In this document: piece after piece, positions 25,070 through 34,106 of the stretch
Numbering within the stretch: the stretch's first letter is position 1
How the letters are laid out: each line of letters begins with the position of its first letter
NCBI GenBank assembly: GCA_038900335.1
Contig: JBBMRB010000009.1
Location: 89,351-153,350 of the forward strand
Direction: 5' to 3'
Length of the DNA stretch: 64,000 nt
Origin: Rs1 sp038900335
Lineage (GTDB): Bacteria; Pseudomonadota; Gammaproteobacteria; Pseudomonadales; Balneatricaceae
Position numbers and translations under genes: made by a program
Notes under the pieces: generated by a model
The model's database searches: none
The model's input: the letters and a program-made list of their open reading frames with translations, nothing else
Told to the model about the DNA's origin: nothing

Positions 25070-26677
25070 TTATACTTGCGTCTCTTTAGGTAAGAAAACG
25101 GTGATGCGGGTGCCACCTTCATTGGGTTCAGATATTTGAATACCACCTTCTAGTGAAGTGACGATGCGTTTAACTAGGAAGAGTCCCCAACCATGATCAT
25201 TTTTTTCCTTGCTGCTAAAGCCCTTGGTGAATATTTGCTCCTTTACCCCCTGTGCAATGCCTGGGCCTCGGTCTTCTACTTCGATAATAATATCTTTACC
25301 TATATCTGTCATCGATAGATAAATATTAGTCGCTTGTGTGTGTAAAGATGCTTCATAAGCATTATCTAGTAAATTACCCAGAATAGTAATAATTTGCTCT
25401 GCTTTGATATGTTGTGGCAATAAGCCTATGGTGCTCTCTTCATCGAGTATGAGATTGAGTCCCATTTCGCGCGCGCGGTTAAACTTGCCAATAATACAGC
25501 CTGAAAGCACAGGGTCTTCAACTGCATTTACCAGTAAGCTAATAAGAGCTTGTTGTGCGTGTGTCTCACTACTGATTAGCTCTAGTGCTTGTTTATTAGC
25601 GCCTAATTCAATTAAGCCTGCAATAGTGTTTAACTTGTTGGCGTACTCATGGGTTTGGCTGCGCAATGTTTCTGAGTACTGTTGAGATTGGGTCAATCTT
25701 TGGCTCACCAGATCCAGCTCATCTTTTAACCTGAAACTAGACACTACACCAACCGGTTTATCACCATCAAAAATTGGAATTCTGTTAGATACTAACACAT
25801 TGTTATTACGATAAATTTCCCTATCAAATTGCGATTGTTTAGTCTCTAACAGCGTCAGCATAGTGCTGTGTGGAAATATTTCTGTAATGTGCTTGCCTTT
25901 AAGTGATTTCTCACCTGTTAAACCGAATAGTTTAACCGCTGCGGGGTTAAAGGTGATAATAATACCTTTGGTGTTTACTGCAATGATACCTTCACGAACA
26001 CTCTCTAGTGTTGCGTTGTATTCTTGAAATAGCTGAGCTATTTGTTCGGGTTCTAAACCAAAAATAGCTTTTTTGAAATACTGGGTAATTCGCAGTGCTG
26101 CCAGCACCGATAAAATTATTCCTAATATCATCGCGATAATAATACTGTATTGGTAGCGATGAATAATATTGCTGACGGTGTCGAGCATATAGCCGACCGA
26201 GACAATACCAATAATTTGCCCTTGCTCGTTAAAAATAGGCGTTTTACCGCGCATAGAAGGCCCCAGCGTACCGACTGCTTTTGATACGTATGATTCACCA
26301 TTTTTTAATGCCCGTGCATTGTCGCCACCTTGCATCGGCTGGCCAATGCGCTCGGTAATGGGATGTGATAAGCGAATACCATCATAGGTGCCAATTACCA
26401 CAAACCTAGCCTCGCTACTTTTTCTGATTCTCTGGGCAAGTGCTTGTAAATTGCGAGAGTTACGCTGTTGTACACCAATGCGTACTTCGGGTTGGGAGGC
26501 CACCGCTTTGGCCATTTGTAATGCTCTTTGACCAATTTGGTCTTCTAAGCTGGTGGCTAGATGTTGTAGGGCATAACCGCCGAGCAGTACCGCTTGGATA
26601 ACAGCGCTAGCACAAAGTGCGAGCATCAATCTTGTTTGTAAGGTCATCGGTAAAACTTTCTTTAAAGAGTTCAACAT
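25070..26677 (-). CDS. CitA/DcuS-type sensor histidine kinase
   Basis: 535 aa. A first membrane segment lies near residues 15-36 and a second near 177-196. Between them is a periplasmic single-Cache sensor (RKSSEARFVVIGTYDGIRLSHP, IGQPMQGGD). A cytoplasmic PAS domain follows (about 220-320, SVREGIIAVNTKGIIITFNPAAVKLFGLTG). The H box is SQTHEYANKLNTIAGL with the phosphorylated His at 343. The ATPase domain shows NLLDNAYEAS, EDRGPGIAQ and GWGLFLVKRIV. This is the layout of CitA, DcuS and DpiB. It probably senses a di- or tricarboxylate outside the membrane; the ligand cannot be read from sequence. Confidence 0.9.
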   Translation of the reverse strand: MLNSLKKVLPMTLQTRLMLALCASAVIQAVLLGGYALQHLATSLEDQIGQRALQMAKAVASQPEVRIGVQQRNSRNLQALAQRIRKSSEARFVVIGTYDGIRLSHPITERIGQPMQGGDNARALKNGESYVSKAVGTLGPSMRGKTPIFNEQGQIIGIVSVGYMLDTVSNIIHRYQYSIIIAMILGIILSVLAALRITQYFKKAIFGLEPEQIAQLFQEYNATLESVREGIIAVNTKGIIITFNPAAVKLFGLTGEKSLKGKHITEIFPHSTMLTLLETKQSQFDREIYRNNNVLVSNRIPIFDGDKPVGVVSSFRLKDELDLVSQRLTQSQQYSETLRSQTHEYANKLNTIAGLIELGANKQALELISSETHAQQALISLLVNAVEDPVLSGCIIGKFNRAREMGLNLILDEESTIGLLPQHIKAEQIITILGNLLDNAYEASLHTQATNIYLSMTDIGKDIIIEVEDRGPGIAQGVKEQIFTKGFSSKEKNDHGWGLFLVKRIVTSLEGGIQISEPNEGGTRITVFLPKETQV

Positions 26678-26810
26678 GATTTATCTGCACTTAGCTATAC
26701 ATTAAGTGACTTATTCTACAGGTAAACAAAGCGGATAATGAGAGCTAGCGTTAAAAAATACTTTTGCTAGTTGAGTGAGTACGGGTGTTGATAGAGTATT
26801 ATGCAGGCAT

Positions 26811-26835
26811 AAAAAAGCGAGCCGCTAGGGCTCGC
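26811..26835 (-). terminator. intrinsic terminator of the YHS gene
   Basis: GCGAGCC (26817-26823) and GGCTCGC (26829-26835) form a perfect 7-bp stem. On the minus strand it is followed by TTTTTT. It lies about 55 bases after the stop codon of the YHS-domain gene and separates it from the histidine kinase gene. Confidence 0.8.
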
Positions 26836-26890
26836 AATAATATTTGAAACAGTAAAGGGTACCGATTCCAAATAAAAGGTTGTTTCTAAC

Positions 26891-27376
26891 TTAACCGTTT
26901 TTAGCTTTAGCTTCTTCAGCTGTTAAGCCTTTAAGTTCAGGCCAATTCTTCTCAGATGTTACCAAATTACCAGGCACATCACGTAACCAAGCTGTCTGTA
27001 CAGTTTTGCTTAAGTTTAAGTATAGCTTATCATTGACAATTTTCCAGGCAGTTGGATCTGTGTCAAATTTAAGGTTCATTGCGACACCCATTGCACAAAA
27101 TCCGCCGTATTGTGGAGCGTATTTAGTGGCATCTGCTTTGAACAAATCGCGGTGTTCCGCTGATGTGAAATGATAAGTTGCCGATTTATGCTCTGCCGTA
27201 AATTTATCACTACCTTTAACCGCTTTGTTCATAGTGAAGTAGGCGACAGTGTCATAACCTTTAATTGCTACGGCGTTAGCATCTGCATTAACATCGACGT
27301 CTACTGCAAAACTAGTAGCGCTTGCAAATAAGACAGTAGCCGCAACGGCTGTTTTTATTGAAGTAGAAATGTTCAT
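26891..27376 (-). CDS. exported YHS-domain protein
   Basis: 161 aa. Residues 1-24 form a signal peptide (KTAVAATVLFASATSFA). The YHS-type core is AIKGYDTVAYFTMNKAVKGS followed by YHFTSAEHRDLFKADATKYAPQYGGFCAMGVA, where the single mature Cys sits in the GGFC motif. Such proteins are periplasmic and often linked to metals, especially copper, but no enzymatic role is established. AAAGGAAAATAAT precedes the ATG. A dedicated terminator follows. It is divergent from an AraC regulator, which may control it. Confidence 0.8.
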   Translation of the reverse strand: MNISTSIKTAVAATVLFASATSFAVDVDVNADANAVAIKGYDTVAYFTMNKAVKGSDKFTAEHKSATYHFTSAEHRDLFKADATKYAPQYGGFCAMGVAMNLKFDTDPTAWKIVNDKLYLNLSKTVQTAWLRDVPGNLVTSEKNWPELKGLTAEEAKAKNG

Positions 27377-27607
27377 ATTATTTTCCTTTCGTTATTTGCT
27401 TCAAATTGGTTTAATAAAGATGCTGAATCAGTAGCATCAAGCCATCTTAATACTGGTTAGGGTTTGTTAATGAAGTTAATGGGACTAGCCCGTTAATTCC
27501 TTTTCTCTAGTGAGTGAGCTTAGTTTATGCGTGTTGTGCTGAGATAGGGCATCTGTGCGTCCAAAAAATGAAACCAAACATCCAGATCATTAAATAAGTA
27601 GGCATTT

Positions 27608-28441
27608 GTGGATAGATTACAAAATATTATCGATAATTTTTCGATTAATTCAGAAGTGATATTTAATGGCAATTTCTGTGGCGATAAAACATTAGGCACT
27701 GGTAATAAAGGTGGAGAGGGGCATTTACATTATTTAAGATCAGGTAAGCTAACGGTTGTCGGTGATATGGGGCAAAAATTCATATTCGATAAGCCCGCCG
27801 TCATCTTGCTACCTTTTTCAACTAAACACAGTGTTATCGCGACAGAATCTGATAGCGCTGAATTACTCTGCGCTGCTGTGCACTTTACTGCGTTAGAGCA
27901 GCAGCAAATGATTTCTAACCTACCCGAACTTGTGCGTATCGACTTAAGTGATGGCGCAATGAAAGACGCTGTTGACTGGATGTTTGATGAAATAGGATCC
28001 ACAGGCCTTGGTCAAAAGAGCATTGTGGATAAGCTATGTGATATCTTACTGATCCTAATGTTTCGCAAATTATCAGCCGAGGGGTTAGTGATGCAAGGCA
28101 TGCTTGCCGGTTTAAGTCACCCGGCGCTCGCTGCGACCTTAGCTAAATTACAAGAAGCTCCACAAGAGGCGTGGACGTTAGAGCTAATGGCGCAGGACGC
28201 AGCGATGTCACGCTCTAAATTTGCAGCGTTGTTTCGCGAGAGTGTCGGGCAAACTCCCAATGATTTTTTGACTGACTTGCGGGTTTCGATAGCCCAACAA
28301 TTACTCGCACAAGACAAGCCGGTCGGTCTCGTTGCCAATCAAGTAGGCTATGAGCATGGCTCGGCACTAGCGAGAGTGTTTCGTAAAAAGACAGGGCTCT
28401 CACCGAAAGAGTGGCTACAAAAACTGCATGAAAACTCGTAG
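27608..28441 (+). CDS. AraC family regulator with cupin sensor domain
   Basis: 277 aa from a GTG start with TAGG just upstream. The N-terminal 160 residues are a cupin-type sensor (GEGHLHYLRSGKLTVVGD, VILLPFSTKHSVIA) of the kind found in Cupin_6 AraC proteins. The C-terminal 100 residues carry the two AraC helix-turn-helices (LMAQDAAMSRSKFAALFRES, then GLVANQVGYEHGSALARVF) and end in the family signature KKTGLSPKEWLQ. The gene diverges from the YHS gene and the gap 27377-27607 should hold both promoters. The effector is unknown. Confidence 0.87.
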   Translation: MDRLQNIIDNFSINSEVIFNGNFCGDKTLGTGNKGGEGHLHYLRSGKLTVVGDMGQKFIFDKPAVILLPFSTKHSVIATESDSAELLCAAVHFTALEQQQMISNLPELVRIDLSDGAMKDAVDWMFDEIGSTGLGQKSIVDKLCDILLILMFRKLSAEGLVMQGMLAGLSHPALAATLAKLQEAPQEAWTLELMAQDAAMSRSKFAALFRESVGQTPNDFLTDLRVSIAQQLLAQDKPVGLVANQVGYEHGSALARVFRKKTGLSPKEWLQKLHENS

Positions 28442-28464
28442 AAAGTTGAGATTAATAGCTATTA

Positions 28465-28485
28465 ACAGCGAGCTAAACTCGCTGT
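28465..28485. terminator. hairpin between convergent genes
   Basis: ACAGCGAG (28465-28472) and CTCGCTGT (28478-28485) form a perfect 8-bp stem with a five-base loop between the convergent AraC and HAD genes. There is no U-run on either strand, so bidirectional termination is only plausible. Confidence 0.4.
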
Positions 28486-28533
28486 CTATCAGAGTACAAA
28501 GCTGAAACAAGCTTTGTTATATTGAGAGTGGGA

Positions 28534-29202
28534 TTAACGAAAACTGATCGCTGGCCAGCCTTTTTCGGCTGCTGTTTTTAGCAAGTAATCATCGCCATCA
28601 ACAACAACTGGGTGATCAACTAGCTCTAATAACGGTAAATCATTGCGCGAGTCACTGTAAAAGTAGCTGCCGTCTAGCGTGTAGTCGTTACCTTTTAACC
28701 ATTGCTGTAAACGGGTGATTTTGCCGGCTTGAAAACAAGGGGTACCGCTGATATTACCGGTATATTCGCCATCGACTACTTCAGGGTCTGTCGCCAAAAT
28801 ATCATCGACATCAAGGAACTGTGCGATAGGTTTGGTGACAAATAAGTTAGTGGCGGTAATGATCAACAAAAAATCACCTTTTTCGCGGTGCTCAGCAAGT
28901 TTTGATAGTGCTGTTGGTTGCATCATCGGCATTACTTTTTCAATCATGAATTGAGCGTGCCATTCATTTAATTGCGCTGCTGTATGTGTTTTTAATGGTT
29001 TGAGTGCAAAGTTGAGAAATTCTTTGATGTCTAAACTGCCATCGACATATTGATGATAAAAATAATCGTTTGCCTTGCGATACTCTTGCACATCAACAAT
29101 GCCTTTTTCACATAGGAATTCTCCCCAGGCGTGATCACTGTCACCATTTAATAACGTATTATCAAGATCAAAAATAGCTAGAGCCATTGGCGGTTTCCTC
29201 AT
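28534..29202 (-). CDS. HAD-IB family phosphatase
   Basis: 222 aa. HAD motif I is LAIFDLDNTLLNGDSD (residues 8-23), motif II is LLIITATN, and motif IV is YFYSDSRNDLPLLELV. The C1-type cap between motifs I and II marks subfamily IB, related to SerB phosphatases. Members beside rppH are common in Pseudomonas-like genomes. The natural substrate, possibly a small phosphorylated metabolite such as histidinol phosphate or phosphoserine, is not established here. It is divergent from rppH; the gap 29203-29368 contains the promoters. Confidence 0.85.
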   Translation of the reverse strand: MRKPPMALAIFDLDNTLLNGDSDHAWGEFLCEKGIVDVQEYRKANDYFYHQYVDGSLDIKEFLNFALKPLKTHTAAQLNEWHAQFMIEKVMPMMQPTALSKLAEHREKGDFLLIITATNLFVTKPIAQFLDVDDILATDPEVVDGEYTGNISGTPCFQAGKITRLQQWLKGNDYTLDGSYFYSDSRNDLPLLELVDHPVVVDGDDYLLKTAAEKGWPAISFR

Positions 29203-29368
29203 CGATAGTAAAAAGTCGCCCTATACTACATTAAAACGCTGTAGGGTAAGGCAAGTTGATTATATTTATCATAAAAAATAGCAATGATTTCAGCTTGATG
29301 TAAGTTTAGCTATTTGCACAAGCGGCGATGTGTGGAACAATAGGTGAAAGATTTTTAGGAAAAAAACA

Positions 29369-29854
29369 GTGATAGATTCAGACGGGTTCAGACCAAATGT
29401 AGGTATCATTTTGGCAAACTCGAAAGGGCAAGTTCTCTGGGCGCGACGTATAGGTCAAAGTTCTTGGCAGTTTCCTCAAGGAGGTATTAATGAAGATGAA
29501 ACGTCAGAACAGGCGATGTATCGCGAGTTAACGGAGGAAGTGGGATTAACTGCAGATGATGTCGATATCATCGCAGTAACGCGAGGTTGGTTGCGGTATC
29601 GGTTACCAAAGCGGATGATTCGCTATAACTCACTTCCGGTCTGTATCGGCCAGAAACAAAAATGGTATTTGCTTAAAATTAAATGCAGCGACAATAAAGT
29701 AGATATTAACGCCGTCGATACTCCTGAGTTCGATGGTTGGCGTTGGGTCAGTTACTGGTACCCTTTAGGCCAAGTTGTGTCATTTAAAAGAGAAGTATAT
29801 CGCAAGGCAATGAAAGAGTTAGCACCAAAATTATCACGGTTAATGGATATTTGA
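29369..29854 (+). CDS. rppH: RNA pyrophosphohydrolase
   Basis: 161 aa from a GTG start with TAGGA eight bases upstream. The Nudix box is GGINEDETSEQAMYRELTEE (about residues 38-57), preceded by the RppH-type SSWQFPQGG. The N-terminus MIDSDGFRPNVGIILANSKG is highly typical. It removes pyrophosphate from 5'-triphosphate RNA and starts mRNA decay by RNase E. It lies upstream of ptsP, the arrangement found in many gammaproteobacteria. Confidence 0.95.
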   Translation: MIDSDGFRPNVGIILANSKGQVLWARRIGQSSWQFPQGGINEDETSEQAMYRELTEEVGLTADDVDIIAVTRGWLRYRLPKRMIRYNSLPVCIGQKQKWYLLKIKCSDNKVDINAVDTPEFDGWRWVSYWYPLGQVVSFKREVYRKAMKELAPKLSRLMDI

Positions 29855-29962
29855 TGTCGGCCTTGTCGATGCGATGTGTGCAATTAATTAGCAGCACATG
29901 GCGATAGTCTATGTCAGTGGCTAGAGCATAGGGAGAGCGAAACACAATATTAGCAGTCTGTT

Positions 29963-29994
29963 TGCAGGTAAGGCCATAAGTGGTTTTACCTGCA
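29963..29994. repeat. long stem-loop between rppH and ptsP
   Basis: TGCAGGTAA (29963-29971) and TTACCTGCA (29986-29994) form a perfect 9-bp stem. It can extend through GG/TT wobbles and CCA/TGG to give a 14-bp stem with a four-base loop TAAG. It is not followed by a U-run on the coding strand, so it is not a standard terminator. It may be a processing site or regulatory element in the leader of ptsP. Confidence 0.5.
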
Positions 29995-30037
29995 TATTAA
30001 AAAACACGGGAATTAATACACATAAAGGGAGGGCGGT

Positions 30038-32326
30038 ATGCTTAAGTTGTTGCGTAAAATTGTAACTGAAGTTAGAGCGGAATCTGATTTAGAGGCTGTT
30101 TTATCTCTCATTGTGCGCGCAATACAAGAAGGTATGGAAACCCAAGTGTGTTCTGTCTACTTGAAAGATCAAACCAATCAACGGTTAGTGTTAAGGGCGT
30201 CCAAAGGGCTGTATCAAAAATCCATTGGTAGTAGCTTGTCGCAGCATGAGGGGATAGTGAGCCTCGTAGCTGCTAGAGCTGAGTCTGTCAATACAGATGA
30301 TGCTGAGCACCATCCAGCTTATTGCTTTATACCTGGTACGGGCGAAGAGCGTTATCAATCGTTTCTTGGGGTGCCAATCATTTACCAGCGCCAAGTACTA
30401 GGCGTGTTGGTTATCCAACAAAAAGATAAACGCTGCTTTAAAGAAAGTGAAGAGTCTTTTCTCATTACGGTATCTGCTCAGTTAGCAGGTATTATTATTC
30501 AAGCAGAGGCAACATCGTCTGTTAGCGTCGCTAAGTTAAAGCAAAAAACGCAAACAGATAAATGCTTTATTGGCGTTTCAGGCTCTGCAGGTATTGCTAT
30601 CGGCCAGCTCGTCGTTGTCTCTGATGGCGTCGATTTGGAATCGGTTGCTGAGCGAGAAATTACTAATCCAGAGCAAGAGATCCAATTTTTTGAATCTGCT
30701 TTAGAAAAAGTGCGCAGTGATATTCGTATGGCTAGTGCCCGCCTGGCAAAAAAACTGGGTGAAGATGAGCAGGCGCTGTTTGATGTGTACCTGCGCATGT
30801 TAGAGGATAACTCTATCGGCGGTGAAGTTGTTAGTCGCATTGCAAAAGGCAGTTGTGCTCAATGGGCTTTAAGTTCTGTTATCTCTGAACACACGCGTCA
30901 ATTCGATATGATGGATGATCCTTATCTGCGAGAGCGCGCTTCTGATATTCGTGACCTAGGGCGTAGAATACTTGCCTATTTACAAGAAGATGAGCCTTAT
31001 CAGGACATTGAGTTAACCCAGGGAAGTATTCTTGTAGCCCAAGAGCTATCGCCGGCGATGTTAGGGGAGATAGCAACAGAAAAGTTATCCGGTTTGATTT
31101 CAGTTAAAGGCTCTGGTAATTCCCATGCGGCGATTTTAGCGCGCTCCATGGGTATTCCTACGGTGATGGGGACTGTTGATTTACCTTATAAAAAATTAAG
31201 TGGCCGCCTTGCGGTGCTTGATGGTCATTCTGGGCGATTATATTTAAATCCATCGCAAGAGTTGTTGGAAATTTATCAAACTCAGTTAAATGCTGAATTA
31301 GAGCAAGAGGCAGAGCTGGACGAGCTCAAAGAGTTACCGGCAAAAACGAAAGACGGTGTGACTATGCCGTTGTGGGTGAATACGGGTCTCATCGCTGATA
31401 TTCAGCGCTCACTTGATAAAGGTGCTGAAGGTATCGGCCTTTATCGTACTGAAATCCCATTCATGATTCGTAATGCGTTTCCGACAGAGCAAGAGCAAAC
31501 GCAGATATATGCCAGCCAATTAGAGGCATTTTATCCGCGCCCTGTCACGATGCGTACTTTGGATATTGGTGGTGATAAACCACTGAGTTACTTCCCTATA
31601 GAAGAAGAAAATCCTTTTTTAGGTTGGCGTGGTATTCGGGTTACCCTAGATCATCCTGAAATATTTTTAGTGCAAATTAGGGCGATGCTTAGAGCGAATT
31701 TCCAGTTTGGTAACCTGCGGATTATGTTACCGATGGTGACCAGTATTAATGAAGTACTAGAATCTATTGGTTTAATCGATAGAGCGGTGCTTGAGCTTGC
31801 TGAAGAAGGGGTTGCTGTCGTCAGGCCGCCTATCGGTGTAATGATAGAGGTGCCGGCGGCACTTTATTTGACACGAGTGTTTGCTCATCATGTTGATTTT
31901 ATATCGGTAGGGTCTAACGATTTGACGCAATATTTATTAGCGGTCGATAGAAATAACCCAAGAGTCGCTTCATTATATAGCAGTTATCACCCTGCGGTAT
32001 TACAGGCTTTAAAGTTCATTGTTAAAGAAGCATTAAAAGAAAATGTACCGGTGTCTATTTGTGGTGAGTTAGCAGCGGACCCTGCAGGTGCTTTATTGTT
32101 AATGGCTATGGGCTATGATAATTTGTCAATGAATGCGAACAATCTACCTAAGGTTAAATCGGCAATTCGTCGCTGTAATTTTGAAGATGTTCAAGGCATG
32201 CTTAGACGAGTAATGAGGCTCAATGATCAGCAGCTAATTGAGCAGGAGATAGCATCTTCTTTAATCGCCATGGGTTTAGGCGATTTTATTGATAAGTCAT
32301 CGCTCGCCAATAATAGGGATCTGTAA
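30038..32326 (+). CDS. ptsP: nitrogen PTS enzyme I (phosphoenolpyruvate-protein phosphotransferase)
   Basis: 762 aa. Residues 1-165 are a GAF domain (LEAVLSLIVRAIQEGMETQV, FLGVPIIYQRQVLGVLVIQQ). The rest is enzyme I: the phosphorylated His 363 lies in SGNSHAAILARSMGIP, the PEP-binding domain has TMRTLDIGGDKPL and VPAALYLT, and ISVGSNDLTQYLLAVDR and SICGELAADP complete the active site. It passes phosphate from PEP to NPr and EIIA-Ntr, linking nitrogen and carbon status to regulation. GGGAGG lies just before the ATG. Its end overlaps the convergent NRDE gene by 30 bases. Confidence 0.95.
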   Translation: MLKLLRKIVTEVRAESDLEAVLSLIVRAIQEGMETQVCSVYLKDQTNQRLVLRASKGLYQKSIGSSLSQHEGIVSLVAARAESVNTDDAEHHPAYCFIPGTGEERYQSFLGVPIIYQRQVLGVLVIQQKDKRCFKESEESFLITVSAQLAGIIIQAEATSSVSVAKLKQKTQTDKCFIGVSGSAGIAIGQLVVVSDGVDLESVAEREITNPEQEIQFFESALEKVRSDIRMASARLAKKLGEDEQALFDVYLRMLEDNSIGGEVVSRIAKGSCAQWALSSVISEHTRQFDMMDDPYLRERASDIRDLGRRILAYLQEDEPYQDIELTQGSILVAQELSPAMLGEIATEKLSGLISVKGSGNSHAAILARSMGIPTVMGTVDLPYKKLSGRLAVLDGHSGRLYLNPSQELLEIYQTQLNAELEQEAELDELKELPAKTKDGVTMPLWVNTGLIADIQRSLDKGAEGIGLYRTEIPFMIRNAFPTEQEQTQIYASQLEAFYPRPVTMRTLDIGGDKPLSYFPIEEENPFLGWRGIRVTLDHPEIFLVQIRAMLRANFQFGNLRIMLPMVTSINEVLESIGLIDRAVLELAEEGVAVVRPPIGVMIEVPAALYLTRVFAHHVDFISVGSNDLTQYLLAVDRNNPRVASLYSSYHPAVLQALKFIVKEALKENVPVSICGELAADPAGALLLMAMGYDNLSMNANNLPKVKSAIRRCNFEDVQGMLRRVMRLNDQQLIEQEIASSLIAMGLGDFIDKSSLANNRDL

Positions 32327-33130
32327 TTCAAACACAGATTCCCCTGTGAAGCCGTTGCTATCGTAACGCGCTTCACATATTTGTGTGAAGCCGTCTTGGC
32401 GTTGTAGGATGATCGTTTTTGCTCGGGTTCCATAGCTGTCTAAGTTTATAAATTGCGCTGACAGTGCTCTCTCCCAAGATTTATCAATCCCGGTGTTAGG
32501 CAGCTTATGTTCTGGAGCAGTATCTGAGCTGTTAAGTAGCTGCTTTAATGTATCGAGCGTAATATCGCCATTGTTTATCAGTTGCTCTAAATCTCGCTTA
32601 GCATTAGTCAATTTAGGCCAAGGTGTGTCAAGTGTGGCATTGCACAAGCCGTAGAGCCCTGCTGATAGTTTTATGAAATCATCCGCTACCGCTTGATTAT
32701 CTAAAGTGTTTTTAGCACAATCCAACTTTTGGCTAGGGCTATGATTATTACTAAAATAGAGGCCATTATTATCGGCGCACAGCAAATTGTATGCGCCATA
32801 GTGCTGCTTTGTGACAGCTAGTTGTGTAAGGTAGCTGTGCATACTTTGATCGCTTGCTAAAGATTTACTGACTAAATGCCCTCTCGATAACGGTTTGGCC
32901 ATAGTAGTCGCTGCTTTTTGCCTAAAGTTAGTGACAGCGCTGAACCTACCGCTTTTATGTAAGCCTAACCAACTACCCATTTGCGTTAAATCTTGGCCTG
33001 CTAAAATACTGTTGTCAGTTGGCCAAAGTGTCATCGCAGCACTTTCACGTTGATAAAACTCATCGCGATTAGCAACCAAAATAAATGGGTACTGTTGGTG
33101 TTGTTTATAAGAGAAGGTAATTAGGCACAT
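32297..33130 (-). CDS. NRDE (TANGO2-like) family protein
   Basis: 277 aa. It begins MCLITFSY and has FILVANRDEFYQRESA at residues 17-32, the Asn-Arg-Asp-Glu motif that names the family. The N-terminal Cys 2 suggests an Ntn-hydrolase-like fold, and TWLGLHKSGRFSAVTNFRQ-like wording (WLGLHKSGRFSAVTNFR) follows near residue 54. The biochemical role is unsettled; eukaryotic relatives are linked to heme or lipid handling. It is inserted on the opposite strand between ptsP and lgt. Its last 30 bases overlap ptsP. Confidence 0.85.
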   Translation of the reverse strand: MCLITFSYKQHQQYPFILVANRDEFYQRESAAMTLWPTDNSILAGQDLTQMGSWLGLHKSGRFSAVTNFRQKAATTMAKPLSRGHLVSKSLASDQSMHSYLTQLAVTKQHYGAYNLLCADNNGLYFSNNHSPSQKLDCAKNTLDNQAVADDFIKLSAGLYGLCNATLDTPWPKLTNAKRDLEQLINNGDITLDTLKQLLNSSDTAPEHKLPNTGIDKSWERALSAQFINLDSYGTRAKTIILQRQDGFTQICEARYDSNGFTGESVFELQIPIIGER

Positions 33131-33305
33131 AGTGTAAAAATACTCATATGTTATGTGATTAGTTAGTATCTAGCTGATAAAATATTAAATACGTTCATTT
33201 GTGTAGTTACAAGGAATAAGTGAGCGCTATCTAATTTGTTTTCTAGCTCTTTGCTATTATGCTAGTGATTTTTTGATCGTGAATGTTTTAAATGAAGGAT
33301 TTAGT

Positions 33306-34097
33306 ATGTGGGTACATAATATAGACCCGATAGCGTTAGATTTGGGGTTTATCCAAGTACATTGGTATGGCTTGATGTATTTAATAGGTTTTGGTGCTGC
33401 GTTATTGCTTGGTAATTATCGTGCGGATCAAGCGGGTTCTGGTTGGAATCGAGATCAGGTATCAGATTTTATTTTTTGGGGAGCGATGGGTGTTGTGCTA
33501 GGCGGGCGCTTTGGTTATGTGTTCTTCTATAATTTTGAGTACTTTTTAGAGTCGCCATTGTGGCTGTTCAAAATATGGGAAGGTGGCATGTCCTTCCATG
33601 GTGGCCTGCTAGGGGTAATAGTGGCTTTATGGTTATTTGGCCGCAAGAATAACAAGTCGTTTGCGCAAATGGCTGATTTCGTCGCTCCTCTGGTAGCGAT
33701 TGGTTTAGGTGCCGGCAGGGTAGGTAATTTTATTGGTGGTGAGTTGTGGGGGCGGGTAACAGATGCGCCTTGGGGTGTTGTTTTTCCTCAAGTTGATCGA
33801 TTTGCTCGCCATCCGTCACAATTATATGAAGCGTTTTTGGAAGGGGTGATTATGTTCGTAATCCTCTGGTTGTACTCCAGTAAACAGCGGCCACCGTTTG
33901 CAGTGTCAGGATTGTTCCTGATTTTATATGGTCTTTTTAGAAGTTTGGTTGAGTTTTATCGAGAGCCAGATGCCCATATTGGTTTTATCGCTTTTGGTTG
34001 GTTAACCAAAGGACAATTGTTGTCGGTACCGATGATTGCTATCGGCGTAGTATTAATGGTATATGCTTATCAACAGCAAAAGCGTGTCAGTGTTTAG
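33306..34097 (+). CDS. lgt: prolipoprotein diacylglyceryl transferase
   Basis: 263 aa from the ATG at 33306, which has GAAGGA six bases upstream; the longer reading from 33273 lacks a site. It is an inner-membrane enzyme with about seven membrane segments. FHGGLLGVIVALWLFG near residue 98 includes the conserved His-Gly-Gly, and GRVGNFIGGELWGR near residue 142 is the Lgt signature. ARHPSQLYEAFLEG follows. It attaches diacylglycerol to the lipobox cysteine of prolipoproteins. It is followed by thyA after 9 bases. Confidence 0.95.
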   Translation: MWVHNIDPIALDLGFIQVHWYGLMYLIGFGAALLLGNYRADQAGSGWNRDQVSDFIFWGAMGVVLGGRFGYVFFYNFEYFLESPLWLFKIWEGGMSFHGGLLGVIVALWLFGRKNNKSFAQMADFVAPLVAIGLGAGRVGNFIGGELWGRVTDAPWGVVFPQVDRFARHPSQLYEAFLEGVIMFVILWLYSSKQRPPFAVSGLFLILYGLFRSLVEFYREPDAHIGFIAFGWLTKGQLLSVPMIAIGVVLMVYAYQQQKRVSV

Positions 34098-34106
34098 GAG
34101 AGTAAA

